The notes beneath the pieces are model-generated. The model ran no database searches and had not been told where the DNA came from. It saw only the letters and a program-made list of their open reading frames with translations. Position numbers and translations under genes: made by a program. A DNA stretch of 18,327 nucleotides from Actinomycetes bacterium (GTDB lineage: Bacteria; Actinomycetota; Acidimicrobiia; Acidimicrobiales; RAAP-2), in contig JAJYYT010000004.1 in the NCBI GenBank assembly GCA_021800645.1, positions 1-18,327 on the forward strand. Reading direction: 5' to 3'. Of this stretch, positions 6,047 through 13,781 are shown piece after piece (positions within the stretch are counted from its first letter, which is position 1; each line of letters begins with the position of its first letter).

Positions 6047-7207
6047 ATGGACGACCGGCGAGAGGCTCGCACCGACCAGGACCGGACCAATGAGGACCTC
6101 ATCGGGCGCCGAGACGTGCACGACCTCGCTGCGATCTTCGCCACGGTGGGGCATCAGGGTGCCGAGGGCCACCACGCCGTCTCGGACCCGTGTCCCGCCG
6201 AGTTCACCTGGGACTACGACAAGGGCGCAAAACCTCGACTCGAGCGCCTCTACGAGAAGGCGAAGTCCGCACAGTGGAACGCGCGCACCGACCTGCCGTG
6301 GGACACCGAGGTGGACCAGGAGCGCGTGGTGATCATGAACCAGGAGGCGAACCCGGGCTCGCTCCGCTGGTCCCCCAACGACGTCGCCGGAACGGTGCTC
6401 GAGCGCTGGGGCGACAAGGAGTGGCTCCGCCTCGGCGTGGAGAACCAGAACTGGATGCTCTCCCAGTTCATGCATGGTGAGCAGGGTGCCCTCCTGTGCA
6501 CCGCCAAGATCGTCGAGACCGTCCCCTGGATCGACGCCAAGTACTACGCGGCGACCCAGGTCATGGACGAAGCCCGCCACGTCGAGGTCTTTTCCCGTTA
6601 CCTCGACGAGAAGCTCTCTGGGCACTACCCGATCAACGCCCACCTCGGGCTGCTCCTCGACGACATCATCGGCGACCGCCGCTGGGACATGACCTACCTC
6701 GGCATGCAGATCATGGTGGAGGGGCTCGCGCTCGCCGCGTTCGGGTTCATCCACTCGATCACCCAGGAGCCGCTGCTCAAGCAGATGCTGCGCTACGTGA
6801 TGGCCGACGAGGCACGCCACGTGGCCTTCGGGGTCGTGAGCCTGCAGGACTTCTACGCAGAGCTGTCGGACGCGGAGCTGCGTGAGCGCCAAGAGTTCGC
6901 GTTCGAAGCGGCGGTCCGCATGAAGGACCGCATGTTGATGCAGGAGGTCTGGGAGCGGCTGGAGGTGCCGCCCGCCGACGTCATCGCCGTCCTGTCCCGG
7001 GCCCCCGAGCGCGACGACTTCCAGGTGCTCTTGTTCTCCAAGATCGTCCCCAACCTGAAGAAGCTGGGGCTCCTCGACGCTGCGGGCGGGTGGCTTCGCG
7101 AGAAGTTCACGGAGATGGGAGCGATCGGCTTCGAGAACCTCGTCGACACCGCCCAGGAGGTGGACGCCGAGGCGGACGCGTCGCCGGTGACCAGGAACGT
7201 GGCCTGA
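6047..7207 (+). CDS. Ferritin-like diiron protein, probable oxidase or oxygenase of unknown substrate
   Basis: Protein of 386 residues with a complete two-iron ligand set of the ferritin-like/R2-like four-helix bundle: E145 (in HGEQGALL), E175 and H178 (in DEARHVEVF), E225 (in MVEGLALAAFG), E255 and H258 (in DEARHVAFG). The spacing is symmetrical: 30 residues between E145 and E175, 50 to E225, 30 to E255. Such sites activate O2 for hydroxylation, N-oxygenation, desaturation or radical formation. The sequence resembles AurF-like or generic ferritin-like oxygenases more than ribonucleotide reductase, which I infer from the paired DEARH motifs and context. Start: ATG 6047 follows AAAGGAA at good spacing; ATG 6017 overlaps the tetR2 stop and adds ten residues. 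Control by the upstream TetR is likely. No electron-transfer partner gene is adjacent. Confidence 0.88.
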   Translation: MDDRREARTDQDRTNEDLIGRRDVHDLAAIFATVGHQGAEGHHAVSDPCPAEFTWDYDKGAKPRLERLYEKAKSAQWNARTDLPWDTEVDQERVVIMNQEANPGSLRWSPNDVAGTVLERWGDKEWLRLGVENQNWMLSQFMHGEQGALLCTAKIVETVPWIDAKYYAATQVMDEARHVEVFSRYLDEKLSGHYPINAHLGLLLDDIIGDRRWDMTYLGMQIMVEGLALAAFGFIHSITQEPLLKQMLRYVMADEARHVAFGVVSLQDFYAELSDAELRERQEFAFEAAVRMKDRMLMQEVWERLEVPPADVIAVLSRAPERDDFQVLLFSKIVPNLKKLGLLDAAGGWLREKFTEMGAIGFENLVDTAQEVDAEADASPVTRNVA

Positions 7208-7211
7208 CCTC

Positions 7212-7226
7212 TACGCTGCTAGCGTG
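7212..7226 (+). promoter_or_regulatory. Candidate leaderless start for dapA: TACGCT, 6 bases, GTG
   Basis: TACGCT (7212-7217) fits TANNNT, and GTG 7224 falls exactly where a transcript would begin. It lies just after the diiron stop codon. No ribosome binding site precedes GTG 7224 and no convincing -35 is seen, so this rests on the repeated pattern at several genes of the window. Confidence 0.42.
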
Positions 7227-8141
7227 CGGTTGATGCGCCCTGCCCGCTTCGGTGCGGTGATCACGGCCATGGTGACGCCCTTCGCCCCTGACGGATCCCT
7301 TGACGTCGATGCCGCCGTCCAGCTCGCGCGCTGGCTGTCCGAGCACGGGAGCGAGGGCTTCGTGCTCGGCGGGACGACCGGAGAGGGTCCCGCGCTCTCG
7401 GACGACGAGCTTTACGAGCTGTGGCGGTCCGTCACCGAGGCGGTCACCGTCCCGGTGTTGGCGGGGACCGGTACGAGCAACACCGGCCATTCGATCGAGC
7501 TGACCAAACGGGCATCTGCGTCGGGCGTCGCCGGGGTGCTCGTGGTGACGCCTTATTACAGCCGGCCGTCGCAGGAAGGGCTCTACGCGCACTTCGAGGC
7601 GGTGGCGGGAGCGAGCGAGCTGCCGGTCGTCCTCTACGACATCCCGGTCCGCACCGGCAGGCGGATCGCGCCGTCGACGCTGCTGCGGCTCGCGCACGAG
7701 GTGCGCAACGTGGTCGGCGTGAAAGACGCCACCGGGGATCCCGCAGGTGCCGCCCGGCTCCTTGCGCACGCGCCCGAGAGCTTCGAGCTCTACAGCGGCG
7801 ACGACTCGCTCACCCTCCCGCTCATCTCGGTCGGCGCGGTGGGCGTGATCTCGGTGTGCACTCATTGGGCCGGGCCCGAGATGCAGCGCATGGTGCACGC
7901 AGCGCTCGCCGGAGACCTGGACACGGCGCGACGCGAGAATGCCCGGCTGGTGGAGTCCTACGACTACGAATCGACCGAGCAGTTCCCCAACCCGCTCCCC
8001 GCGAAGGCGGCGTGCAGGGCGCTCGGGCTCCGGGTCGGTCAGTGCCGCCTGCCCCTTGGAGACGCGCCGCCGGAGCTCGAGGGAGAGGCTCTGCGGATCC
8101 TCACCCGTCTCGAGGCCGCGCCCGTCCGCTCGGCGCCCTGA
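7224..8141 (+). CDS. dapA: 4-hydroxy-tetrahydrodipicolinate synthase
   Basis: DapA condenses pyruvate with aspartate semialdehyde, the first committed step of diaminopimelate/lysine synthesis, as a TIM-barrel enzyme in the cytosol. Visible signatures are GGTTGEGPALSDDE near the N-terminus, VVTPYYSRPSQEGLY, the catalytic tyrosine Y138 in VLYDIPVRTG, and the Schiff-base lysine K167 in VVGVKDATGD. At 305 residues it has the usual family length. GTG 7224 and ATG 7233 are both possible starts; GTG fits a leaderless transcript. It lies 16 bases after the diiron gene and 20 before rnj. The dapA-rnj pairing is the common actinobacterial arrangement. Confidence 0.97.
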   Translation: MRLMRPARFGAVITAMVTPFAPDGSLDVDAAVQLARWLSEHGSEGFVLGGTTGEGPALSDDELYELWRSVTEAVTVPVLAGTGTSNTGHSIELTKRASASGVAGVLVVTPYYSRPSQEGLYAHFEAVAGASELPVVLYDIPVRTGRRIAPSTLLRLAHEVRNVVGVKDATGDPAGAARLLAHAPESFELYSGDDSLTLPLISVGAVGVISVCTHWAGPEMQRMVHAALAGDLDTARRENARLVESYDYESTEQFPNPLPAKAACRALGLRVGQCRLPLGDAPPELEGEALRILTRLEAAPVRSAP

Positions 8142-8161
8142 GCTCGGCGCGGGTCCGACAC

Positions 8162-9889
8162 GTGGCTGAGCGACACCTGGCTGAGGCTGACCGCCACCTG
8201 GCTGAGGCTGACCGCCGGTCGACCGAGACACAGAGGGCTGTCCGGGTCGTCTTCCTCGGCGGGCTCGGCGAGATCGGACGGAACTGCGCGTGCATAGAGG
8301 TGGAGGGCCGCATCGTGGTCCTCGACTGCGGCGTGATGTTCCCGGACCCGGACATGCCCGGGGTGGACCTCGTGCTTCCCGACTTCACCTACCTCCAGGA
8401 GAACGCGCACCGGGTGGACGCGGTGGTCCTCACTCACGGGCACGAGGATCACACCGGCGGGCTCGCCTACTTGCTCCGTGACCTGGAGGTCCCGATCTAC
8501 GGATCGGAGCTCTCCCTCGGGCTCGCGCGCAATCGCATCGACGAGGCCGGGCTCACCGGGCGTGCCCGCTACGTCACGGTGGCCGACGGGGAGCGGCGCA
8601 CGGTCGGGCCGTGCGAGGTGGAATTCATCCCGGTCACGCACTCGGTGCCCTGCAGCTTCGCACTGGCGTTCTTCACGCCCCAGGGAGTCCTGCTCCACTC
8701 CGGCGACTTCAAGATCGACCTGCAGCCGGTCGACGGCCGGCGCACCGACCTCGCCCGCATCGGGGCCATCGCGTCGGGGGAGGGGGTCGCGCTGCTCCTC
8801 TCGGACTCCACCAACGCGGAGGAGCCTGGCTTCACCGCCTCGGAGAGCACCGTCGGGGAAACGATGTCGCGCGTCTTCGCCGCGAGCGCCGGCCGCCGGA
8901 TCGTCGTCGCGTGCTTCGCGAGCCACATCCACCGGGTGCAGCAGGTGATCGACGCGGCGGTCGCATCGGGAAGAAGGGTCGCGACCCTCGGTCGCTCCAT
9001 GGGCAAGAACGTCGATCTCGCCCAGCGCCTTGGCCTTCTCACGGTCCCGCCGGGGGTGCTCGTCGAGATCGAAGACGTCGACCGACTGCCCCCCGGCGAC
9101 GTGTGCGTCATCTCGACCGGCTCGCAGGGCGAGCCCATGTCCGCGCTCTCGCTCATGGCGACGGGCGACAACAAGTGGTTCCAGATCACAGAGAGTGACG
9201 TCGTCGTGATCAGCGCGCACCCCATCCCCGGCAACGAGTGGTCGGTGGGGCGGGTCATCGACGACCTCCATCGGCGCGGCGCAGAGGTCGTCCACTCCGG
9301 CACCGAGGCCGTGCACGTGAGCGGCCATGCACGTCAAGGCGAGCTGCAAACGCTGCTCGCGGTGGCCAAGCCCCGGGCGTTCGTGCCGGTGCACGGCGAG
9401 TACCGCCACCTCGTCCACCACGCGCAGCTGGCACGTTCGATGGGCGTGCCCGACGACCAGGTCCTCTTGTGCGAGGACGGCGACGCGGTCCGCCTGGACG
9501 AGAGCGGGCTGCACCGGGACGGCACGGTGCCCGGCGGGTACCTCTACGTCGACGGCACGGTGGGCGACGTCGGGCACGGCGTGCTGCGGGACCGCCGTCT
9601 CCTCGCCGAGGAGGGGGTCGTCATGGTGGTCGCGACGGTCGACCTCCAGCGCAAGGTGCTGACCGGAGCGCCCCAGATCGAGACGAAGGGCTGGGTGCAC
9701 GCGCCGGAGGCCGAGGGCCTGCTCGGCGACGCGTCCAACGCAGTGGCGGACGCACTGGTCGAGGCGATGGACGAGGGCGCGCACGACGTGGACGTCCTCA
9801 CCCGGCACGCCCGCCGGGCGCTCGGGCGGCTCGTCAACGAGCGTACGCGCCGACGCCCCATGATCGTGCCCGTCGTCATCGCCGTCTGA
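8162..9889 (+). CDS. rnj: Ribonuclease J
   Basis: Metallo-beta-lactamase/beta-CASP nuclease of 575 residues, with 5'-3' exonuclease and endonuclease activity on RNA. The core starts at FLGGLGEIGRN. Metal ligands visible are H92, H94, D96 and H97 in THGHEDHTGG, H160 in VTHSVP, and D182 in LHSGDFK. The beta-CASP part shows LLSDSTNAEEPGFT, ACFASHIHRVQQ and ISTGSQGEPMSAL; later VHVSGHA and VPVHGEYRHL complete the site. The C-terminal domain is present. GTG 8162 is the only ATG/GTG start I find in frame between the dapA stop and the core; its first residues include a repeat-coded tail (HLAEADR twice). No strong ribosome binding site precedes it, so coupling with dapA is likely. Confidence 0.96.
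   Translation: MAERHLAEADRHLAEADRRSTETQRAVRVVFLGGLGEIGRNCACIEVEGRIVVLDCGVMFPDPDMPGVDLVLPDFTYLQENAHRVDAVVLTHGHEDHTGGLAYLLRDLEVPIYGSELSLGLARNRIDEAGLTGRARYVTVADGERRTVGPCEVEFIPVTHSVPCSFALAFFTPQGVLLHSGDFKIDLQPVDGRRTDLARIGAIASGEGVALLLSDSTNAEEPGFTASESTVGETMSRVFAASAGRRIVVACFASHIHRVQQVIDAAVASGRRVATLGRSMGKNVDLAQRLGLLTVPPGVLVEIEDVDRLPPGDVCVISTGSQGEPMSALSLMATGDNKWFQITESDVVVISAHPIPGNEWSVGRVIDDLHRRGAEVVHSGTEAVHVSGHARQGELQTLLAVAKPRAFVPVHGEYRHLVHHAQLARSMGVPDDQVLLCEDGDAVRLDESGLHRDGTVPGGYLYVDGTVGDVGHGVLRDRRLLAEEGVVMVVATVDLQRKVLTGAPQIETKGWVHAPEAEGLLGDASNAVADALVEAMDEGAHDVDVLTRHARRALGRLVNERTRRRPMIVPVVIAV
8174..8215 (+). repeat. 21-bp in-frame tandem duplication at the start of rnj
   Basis: Two identical 21-bp units (8174-8194, 8195-8215), each starting CACCTGGCTGAGGCTGACC, encode HLAEADR twice. 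A degenerate earlier copy (CGTGGCTGAGCGA, 8161-8173) contains the GTG start. The repeat forms the N-terminal extension ahead of the metallo-beta-lactamase core. Confidence 0.92.
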
Positions 9890-9927
9890 GCCCGTCGAGG
9901 CCGCGCCCGCCCGTCGAGGCCGCGCCC
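9890..9927. repeat. 19-bp tandem duplication directly after the rnj stop codon
   Basis: GCCCGTCGAGGCCGCGCCC occurs twice in perfect tandem (9890-9908, 9909-9927), starting at the base after the rnj TGA. It fills most of the 52-base gap between the convergent genes rnj and the siderophore-interacting protein. Confidence 0.93.
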
Positions 9928-9937
9928 CTGCCTCTGC

Positions 9938-9951
9938 CCCGTCAGGACGGG
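9938..9951. terminator. Short inverted repeat at the convergent rnj/SIP junction
   Basis: CCCGTC (9938-9943) and GACGGG (9946-9951) form a tight stem across the stop codon of the minus-strand gene. It has a very small loop and no T run, so a terminator role is only a suggestion from its position between convergent genes. Confidence 0.2.
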
Positions 9952-10715
9952 TCCGGTCGCTGCGGTTCGCCGTGGGGCGCGTTGGCGACGCCGCGGCGCC
10001 AGTACGCCTTGTGGTCGATGTCGTCGGGGCGGATCCCGCGCTCGATGAGCAGCGATCGGCACGCCGCCACCTGGCGGAGCTCGCCGAAGACGTAGGCGTG
10101 CCCCGCCCCCGAGGGGAGCGGCAGGCTGCCGAGCGCCTCCTGCAGGCCGGTACCGGTCCCCGGGTCGCCCTTGCGATGGACCCAGCAGACACCGAGCTCC
10201 GCGCGCACGCCTTCGGGGTGTTGGTGCTCCTCTTCACCTGCGACCTCGAGAACGACCTCGGCGCGGGCCGCCTCTGGGAGCGCCTCGACCATCGTGAAGA
10301 TCGCCGGGAGCGCGGACTCGTCTCCGCAGAAGAGGTGCCACGCTGCGTCGGCGGCCACACCGATCTTTCCCCTGGGTCCCAGCGCCTCCACGCGCTGGCC
10401 CGGCTCCACCGAGCCCGCCCAGACGGCCCCAGGGCCGTCGCCATGGAGGACGACCTCGAGCTCGACTGCCGATGTCTCGGGCTGGAGCTTGCGGATCGTG
10501 TAACGGCGCCGGAAGTGAGCATGCCCCGGCGCGGGGACCGCGACCATGAGATCCTGGCCGGCGAAGAACTCGAGCGTGTCGATGCCGGGGCCCGTGAACC
10601 GCAGCCGTCGCATCGCGGGCGTGCGCATCTCAGCGCGCACGAGCTCCAGGTCGAATGCCTGCACGCCGGGGAGGCGGCTGAGCAGGGCGGACGTCTCTTC
10701 TCCGTCGGGCGTCAC
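9942..10715 (-). CDS. Siderophore-interacting FAD-binding protein (ferric-siderophore reductase type)
   Basis: 257-residue flavoprotein of the SIP/ViuB family, which reduces ferric siderophores in the cytosol to release iron. The FAD-binding domain shows MRRLRFTGP, the flavin motif RRYTIR at residues 70-75, then GPRGKIGV at 113-120. The NAD(P)H-side domain begins LFCGDESALPAIFTMVEALP (residues 128-147), the family's usual GDETALPAI motif. VFGELRQVAACRSLLIERGI and the terminal AYWRRG complete the pattern. GTG 10715 is chosen because it gives the normal length and lies 8 bases after TAGGCT on the minus strand. It is transcribed against its neighbours, convergent with rnj and divergent from ftsK; no siderophore synthesis or transport genes are in the window. 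Confidence 0.93.
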   Translation of the reverse strand: MTPDGEETSALLSRLPGVQAFDLELVRAEMRTPAMRRLRFTGPGIDTLEFFAGQDLMVAVPAPGHAHFRRRYTIRKLQPETSAVELEVVLHGDGPGAVWAGSVEPGQRVEALGPRGKIGVAADAAWHLFCGDESALPAIFTMVEALPEAARAEVVLEVAGEEEHQHPEGVRAELGVCWVHRKGDPGTGTGLQEALGSLPLPSGAGHAYVFGELRQVAACRSLLIERGIRPDDIDHKAYWRRGVANAPHGEPQRPDPS

Positions 10716-10729
10716 GGACGGCGAGCCTA
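10713..10729 (-). promoter_or_regulatory. Candidate leaderless start for the siderophore-interacting protein gene
   Basis: On the minus strand TAGGCT (10729 to 10724) is followed after 8 bases by the GTG start at 10715. This fits a TANNNT -10 element with a transcript starting at or near the GTG. No ribosome binding site is seen and the -35 region is not consensus. Confidence 0.42.
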
Positions 10730-10759
10730 GGCCACGCGCAGGGGAGGCCAGAGCGGCGG

Positions 10760-10839
10760 CTTCGACCGGCTTCGACCGGCGGCGACCGGCGGCGACCGGC
10801 TTCGACCGGCGGCGACCGGCGGCGACCGGCTTCGACCGG
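10760..10839. repeat. 10-bp tandem array, order A-A-B-B-A-B-B-A, between SIP and ftsK
   Basis: Eight contiguous 10-bp units: A = CTTCGACCGG at 10760, 10770, 10800 and 10830; B = CGGCGACCGG at 10780, 10790, 10810 and 10820. All copies of each type are identical. The array occupies the middle of the 171-base divergent intergenic region, between the two candidate -10 elements. The 10-bp period places CGACCGG on nearly the same face of the helix eight times. Confidence 0.95.
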
Positions 10840-10870
10840 CAGCCTCCCCTGCCCGGGCCGGTGACGGCGA

Positions 10871-10889
10871 TAGCCTTCATGGCACTGTG
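10871..10889 (+). promoter_or_regulatory. Candidate -10 element for ftsK
   Basis: TAGCCT (10871-10876) precedes GTG 10887 by 10 bases. A transcript starting about 7 bases after the hexamer would have a leader of only a few bases before the tandem GTGGTG start codons. No -35 match or ribosome binding site is evident. Confidence 0.35.
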
Positions 10890-13766
10890 GTGACCACGAA
10901 GCGGCGAGCGGCGTCGACCCGCACCCGTGCCCGGCCTGCAGGTGATGGGGGCGACCGGAAGCGGACGCGGAAGCGGCGGCCCGCGGCACCTGCCTCCCCG
11001 AGCGCGTTGCGCCCGCGCGCGTCGAGCGCGCGGCCAGCCGGCTCGGACGGGGGGAGCCTGCTGAGCGACCACGGTGCGGATCTCTGGGCGATCGGCCTCG
11101 TCACCGTCGGCATCCTGCTCGCCCTCGCCGTCTACGGCGATGCTGCGGGCGCTGTCGGCCGCGCCGTCGACGTGGGGCTCGGCGTGGCGGTGGGTTGGGC
11201 GCGGTTCGTCCTCCCGCCCTCGGCCGTCGCCGCCGGCATCGCGGTGGTCGCGGGCCGGCGACGCCTCCTGAGCGGCAGGGCCGGAGCGGGAGCAGCGATC
11301 GCCCTCCTCGCGGTCTGCGGGCTCGCCGAGCTCGCGGGCGGGGTGCCGACGTTCTCCGCGCGCCGAGCGGCACTCACCGGCGCGGGCGGCGAACTGGGGG
11401 TTCTCGTCGGCCGTCCACTTGCGAGCGGGCTCGGCACCGCCGGAGCGGTCGTCCTGCTGGTCGCGATCGGCGTGGTCGGAGGGGTCCTCGCGACCGGGGC
11501 CCGCCTGAGGAGCCTCGGGCGGCCGCTCGCCGCGGTCGGGAGCTTGCTCGCCCGGGCGGTCGACCGGCCGGTGCACGTGCACGACCTCGGGGAGGACGTG
11601 CTGTCCAGGCAATTCGACGCGGCGCGCCGGCGCGGGCTCACGGCGCGCGGCGCCGACCTCCTCGAAGAGCGGGCGGGAGAACCGCTTCATCAGCTGACGG
11701 GGAGCACGGTCGACGCGGCGGGTGCTGACCGGTACCGGGACGCCCTTGCTGGCGACCCGGCCGCACTCGTCGCGGACCGGGATGTGACGGAGCGGGCCGC
11801 GACGGAGCAGGCTGCACTTGTCGCAGACAGGGATGCGCTCGTCGCGGATCCGGCTGCGACGGACTCGGCTGCGACGCACCCGGCCGCGACGGACCCGGCC
11901 TCACTTGTCGCCGACCGGACTGCCGCGGAGCGGGCCGTGACGGACCCGGCCGCCACCACGGCCGCCCTTGGCGCTGCCGGCACCCTCGCTCGACCTGCCC
12001 CGGGCGCTGTCCGGGGCTCCGGAGCCGAGCATGGAACCGAGTGGCGGCTGCCGCCACTTCGCCTCCTTGCCCGGTCGAAGGAGCAGCGGCAGGACGAACG
12101 GCTGCTCGAGCATTTGGGCGACGCGTTGGTCGCTGCCCTCGCCGCGCACGGGGTGGAGACTCGGCTCGTGGGGAGGACCGTCGGCCCGACCGTGACCCGC
12201 TACGAGCTGGAGCTGGGGGCGGGGGTGAAGGTCGCTCGGGTGACGAGCCTCCACCGTGACATCGCCTATGCCATGGCCTCTCCGGACGTCCGGATCCTCG
12301 CGCCGATCCCGGGGAAGTCAGCCATCGGCGTCGAGGTGCCCAACCGCCATCGGCAACTCGTCGCGCTCGGCGACGTCCTCGCCTCGCCCGAAGCCGCGCG
12401 TGCCCGCCATCCGCTCGAAGTGGCCCTCGGGCGTGACATCGCGGGCCGGCCAGTCATGGTCAACCTGGCCGAGATGCCCCACGTGCTCATCTCGGGCGCG
12501 ACCGGTGCGGGCAAGTCCTCGTGCATCAACTCGCTCATCACCTCGGTGTTGATGCGAGCGACGCCCGAGGAAGTCCGGCTCATCCTGGTCGATCCCAAGC
12601 GCGTCGAGCTCGGGCAGTACAACGGGCTGCCTCATCTCCTCAGCCCGGTGGTCGTCGACCCGAAGAAGGCCGCGAATGCGCTGTCGTGGGCGGTAAAGGA
12701 GATGGAGCGCCGCTACGACGTCCTCGCCGAGTACGGGCTGCGCGACATCACCGGTTACCACCAGGCGCTCGCGAGCGGCGAGCTCGGTCCGACGGGTGGG
12801 CTCTCGGTGGCTGCCCGCCTCGGCGAGGTAGTCGCCCGCGCCCGCGCCGCCTCCCGCACCCCTGCCGGGCCTTCCGCGGGTGCCGCACCGGTTTCGGGCG
12901 CGCCGGATCAGGGTGTCACCAAGGGCGAGATCGCGACCGAGGAGACCGGTGGGTTGGGGGTCGATGGCCGAGGCGGTGGTGGGACCCGTGGCGCGGACGA
13001 CGCTCGGAGCTCCGTGGCGCCCGAGGACCTCGGGGGGCAGCCGCCCGAGCAGTTGCCCGAGCAGTTGCCCGAGCAGTTGCCCGAGCAGTTGCCCGAGCAG
13101 TTGCCCTTCATCCTCATCGTCGTCGACGAGCTCAACGACCTGATGATGGTGGCCGCACGCGACGTCGAGGACTCGGTCTGTCGGATCGCCCAGATGGCTC
13201 GTGCGGTCGGCATCCACCTCGTGCTCGCCACCCAGCGCCCGTCGGTCGACGTCATCACCGGGGTGATCAAGGCGAACATCCCGAGCCGCATGGCATTTTC
13301 GGTGTCCTCGCTCGCCGACAGCCGAGTGATCCTGGACCAGCCCGGCGCAGAGCGACTTGTCGGGAAGGGCGACATGCTGCTGCTCACCGCTTCGTCGAGC
13401 GTTCCGCGCCGGCTGCAGGCGCCCTGGGTAACGGAGGGCGAGGTGCGCGCCGTGGTCGGCCACTGGCGCAGGCAGGGACGAGTGACCGAGCCCGCCGTCG
13501 GCATTCAAGGGGTCGACGACGGACCAGCGGGGAGCGCGATGGGCGCCGAGGACGACGACGAACTGCTGGAATCGGCCATGGAGCTGGTCGTCCGATCCCA
13601 GCTCGGGTCCACGTCGATGCTGCAGCGAAAGCTCCGCGTCGGATTCGCCCGTGCAGGGCGGCTCATGGACCTCCTCGAGCGCCGCGGCGTCGTCGGTCCG
13701 TCGGAAGGCTCGAAAGCTCGGGCTGTGCTGATGACGCCCGAAGAGCTCGACGCCCGACCCCGATAG
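10887..13766 (+). CDS. ftsK: DNA translocase FtsK/SpoIIIE
   Basis: Septal DNA pump of 959 residues that moves chromosome ends through the closing division site. A basic N-terminus is followed by four membrane segments (about residues 66-84, 100-122, 133-151, 183-203). A linker rich in A, D, T (about 280-370) contains repeats. The alpha domain follows (TVTRYELELGAGVKVARV). The motor has Walker A GATGAGKS at 537-544, LVDPKRVELGQYNGLPHLL, and Walker B ILIVVDE ending D747/E748, then ATQRPSVDVITGVIKANIPSR. The C-terminal gamma winged helix (STSMLQRKLRVGFARAGRLMDLLERRGVVGPSEGSKAR without gaps, about 905-945) reads KOPS-like sequences. Odd: about 110 residues (629-740) of low-complexity sequence lie between DITGYHQAL and Walker B, where relatives have, from memory, 20-30. 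Start GTG 10887 or 10890. Confidence 0.97.
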   Translation: MVTTKRRAASTRTRARPAGDGGDRKRTRKRRPAAPASPSALRPRASSARPAGSDGGSLLSDHGADLWAIGLVTVGILLALAVYGDAAGAVGRAVDVGLGVAVGWARFVLPPSAVAAGIAVVAGRRRLLSGRAGAGAAIALLAVCGLAELAGGVPTFSARRAALTGAGGELGVLVGRPLASGLGTAGAVVLLVAIGVVGGVLATGARLRSLGRPLAAVGSLLARAVDRPVHVHDLGEDVLSRQFDAARRRGLTARGADLLEERAGEPLHQLTGSTVDAAGADRYRDALAGDPAALVADRDVTERAATEQAALVADRDALVADPAATDSAATHPAATDPASLVADRTAAERAVTDPAATTAALGAAGTLARPAPGAVRGSGAEHGTEWRLPPLRLLARSKEQRQDERLLEHLGDALVAALAAHGVETRLVGRTVGPTVTRYELELGAGVKVARVTSLHRDIAYAMASPDVRILAPIPGKSAIGVEVPNRHRQLVALGDVLASPEAARARHPLEVALGRDIAGRPVMVNLAEMPHVLISGATGAGKSSCINSLITSVLMRATPEEVRLILVDPKRVELGQYNGLPHLLSPVVVDPKKAANALSWAVKEMERRYDVLAEYGLRDITGYHQALASGELGPTGGLSVAARLGEVVARARAASRTPAGPSAGAAPVSGAPDQGVTKGEIATEETGGLGVDGRGGGGTRGADDARSSVAPEDLGGQPPEQLPEQLPEQLPEQLPEQLPFILIVVDELNDLMMVAARDVEDSVCRIAQMARAVGIHLVLATQRPSVDVITGVIKANIPSRMAFSVSSLADSRVILDQPGAERLVGKGDMLLLTASSSVPRRLQAPWVTEGEVRAVVGHWRRQGRVTEPAVGIQGVDDGPAGSAMGAEDDDELLESAMELVVRSQLGSTSMLQRKLRVGFARAGRLMDLLERRGVVGPSEGSKARAVLMTPEELDARPR
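11741..11960 (+). repeat. Degenerate in-frame repeats in the FtsK linker
   Basis: The linker after the membrane domain contains three copies of LVADRD/LVADP-like units (ALVADRD twice, ALVADP, SLVADR) and a 15-bp tandem run encoding PAATD, SAATH, PAATD (about 11850-11905). The units are diverged, so this array is probably older than the perfect ones elsewhere. FtsK linkers are naturally variable in sequence. Confidence 0.75.
13044..13103 (+). repeat. 12-bp perfect tandem array in ftsK, five copies, just before Walker B
   Basis: CCCGAGCAGTTG is repeated five times without change and encodes PEQL five times. It is followed by CCC TTC ATC, so the array abuts the conserved LP(F/Y)I that leads into the Walker B strand. 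The simplest reading is amplification of the native sequence at that junction. Confidence 0.96.
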
Positions 13767-13781
13767 CGGGGAAGTCAGCCC

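Noticed and set aside
6047..7207. Ribonucleotide reductase small subunit
   Set aside because: The ligand set fits the wider R2-like fold, but a radical-tyrosine context and the R2 C-terminal tail are not recognisable, and no large-subunit gene is nearby.
8039..10522. Minus-strand open frame of 827 codons
   Set aside because: Antisense to rnj and in a different frame from the SIP gene; composition is H/R/D-rich without motifs.
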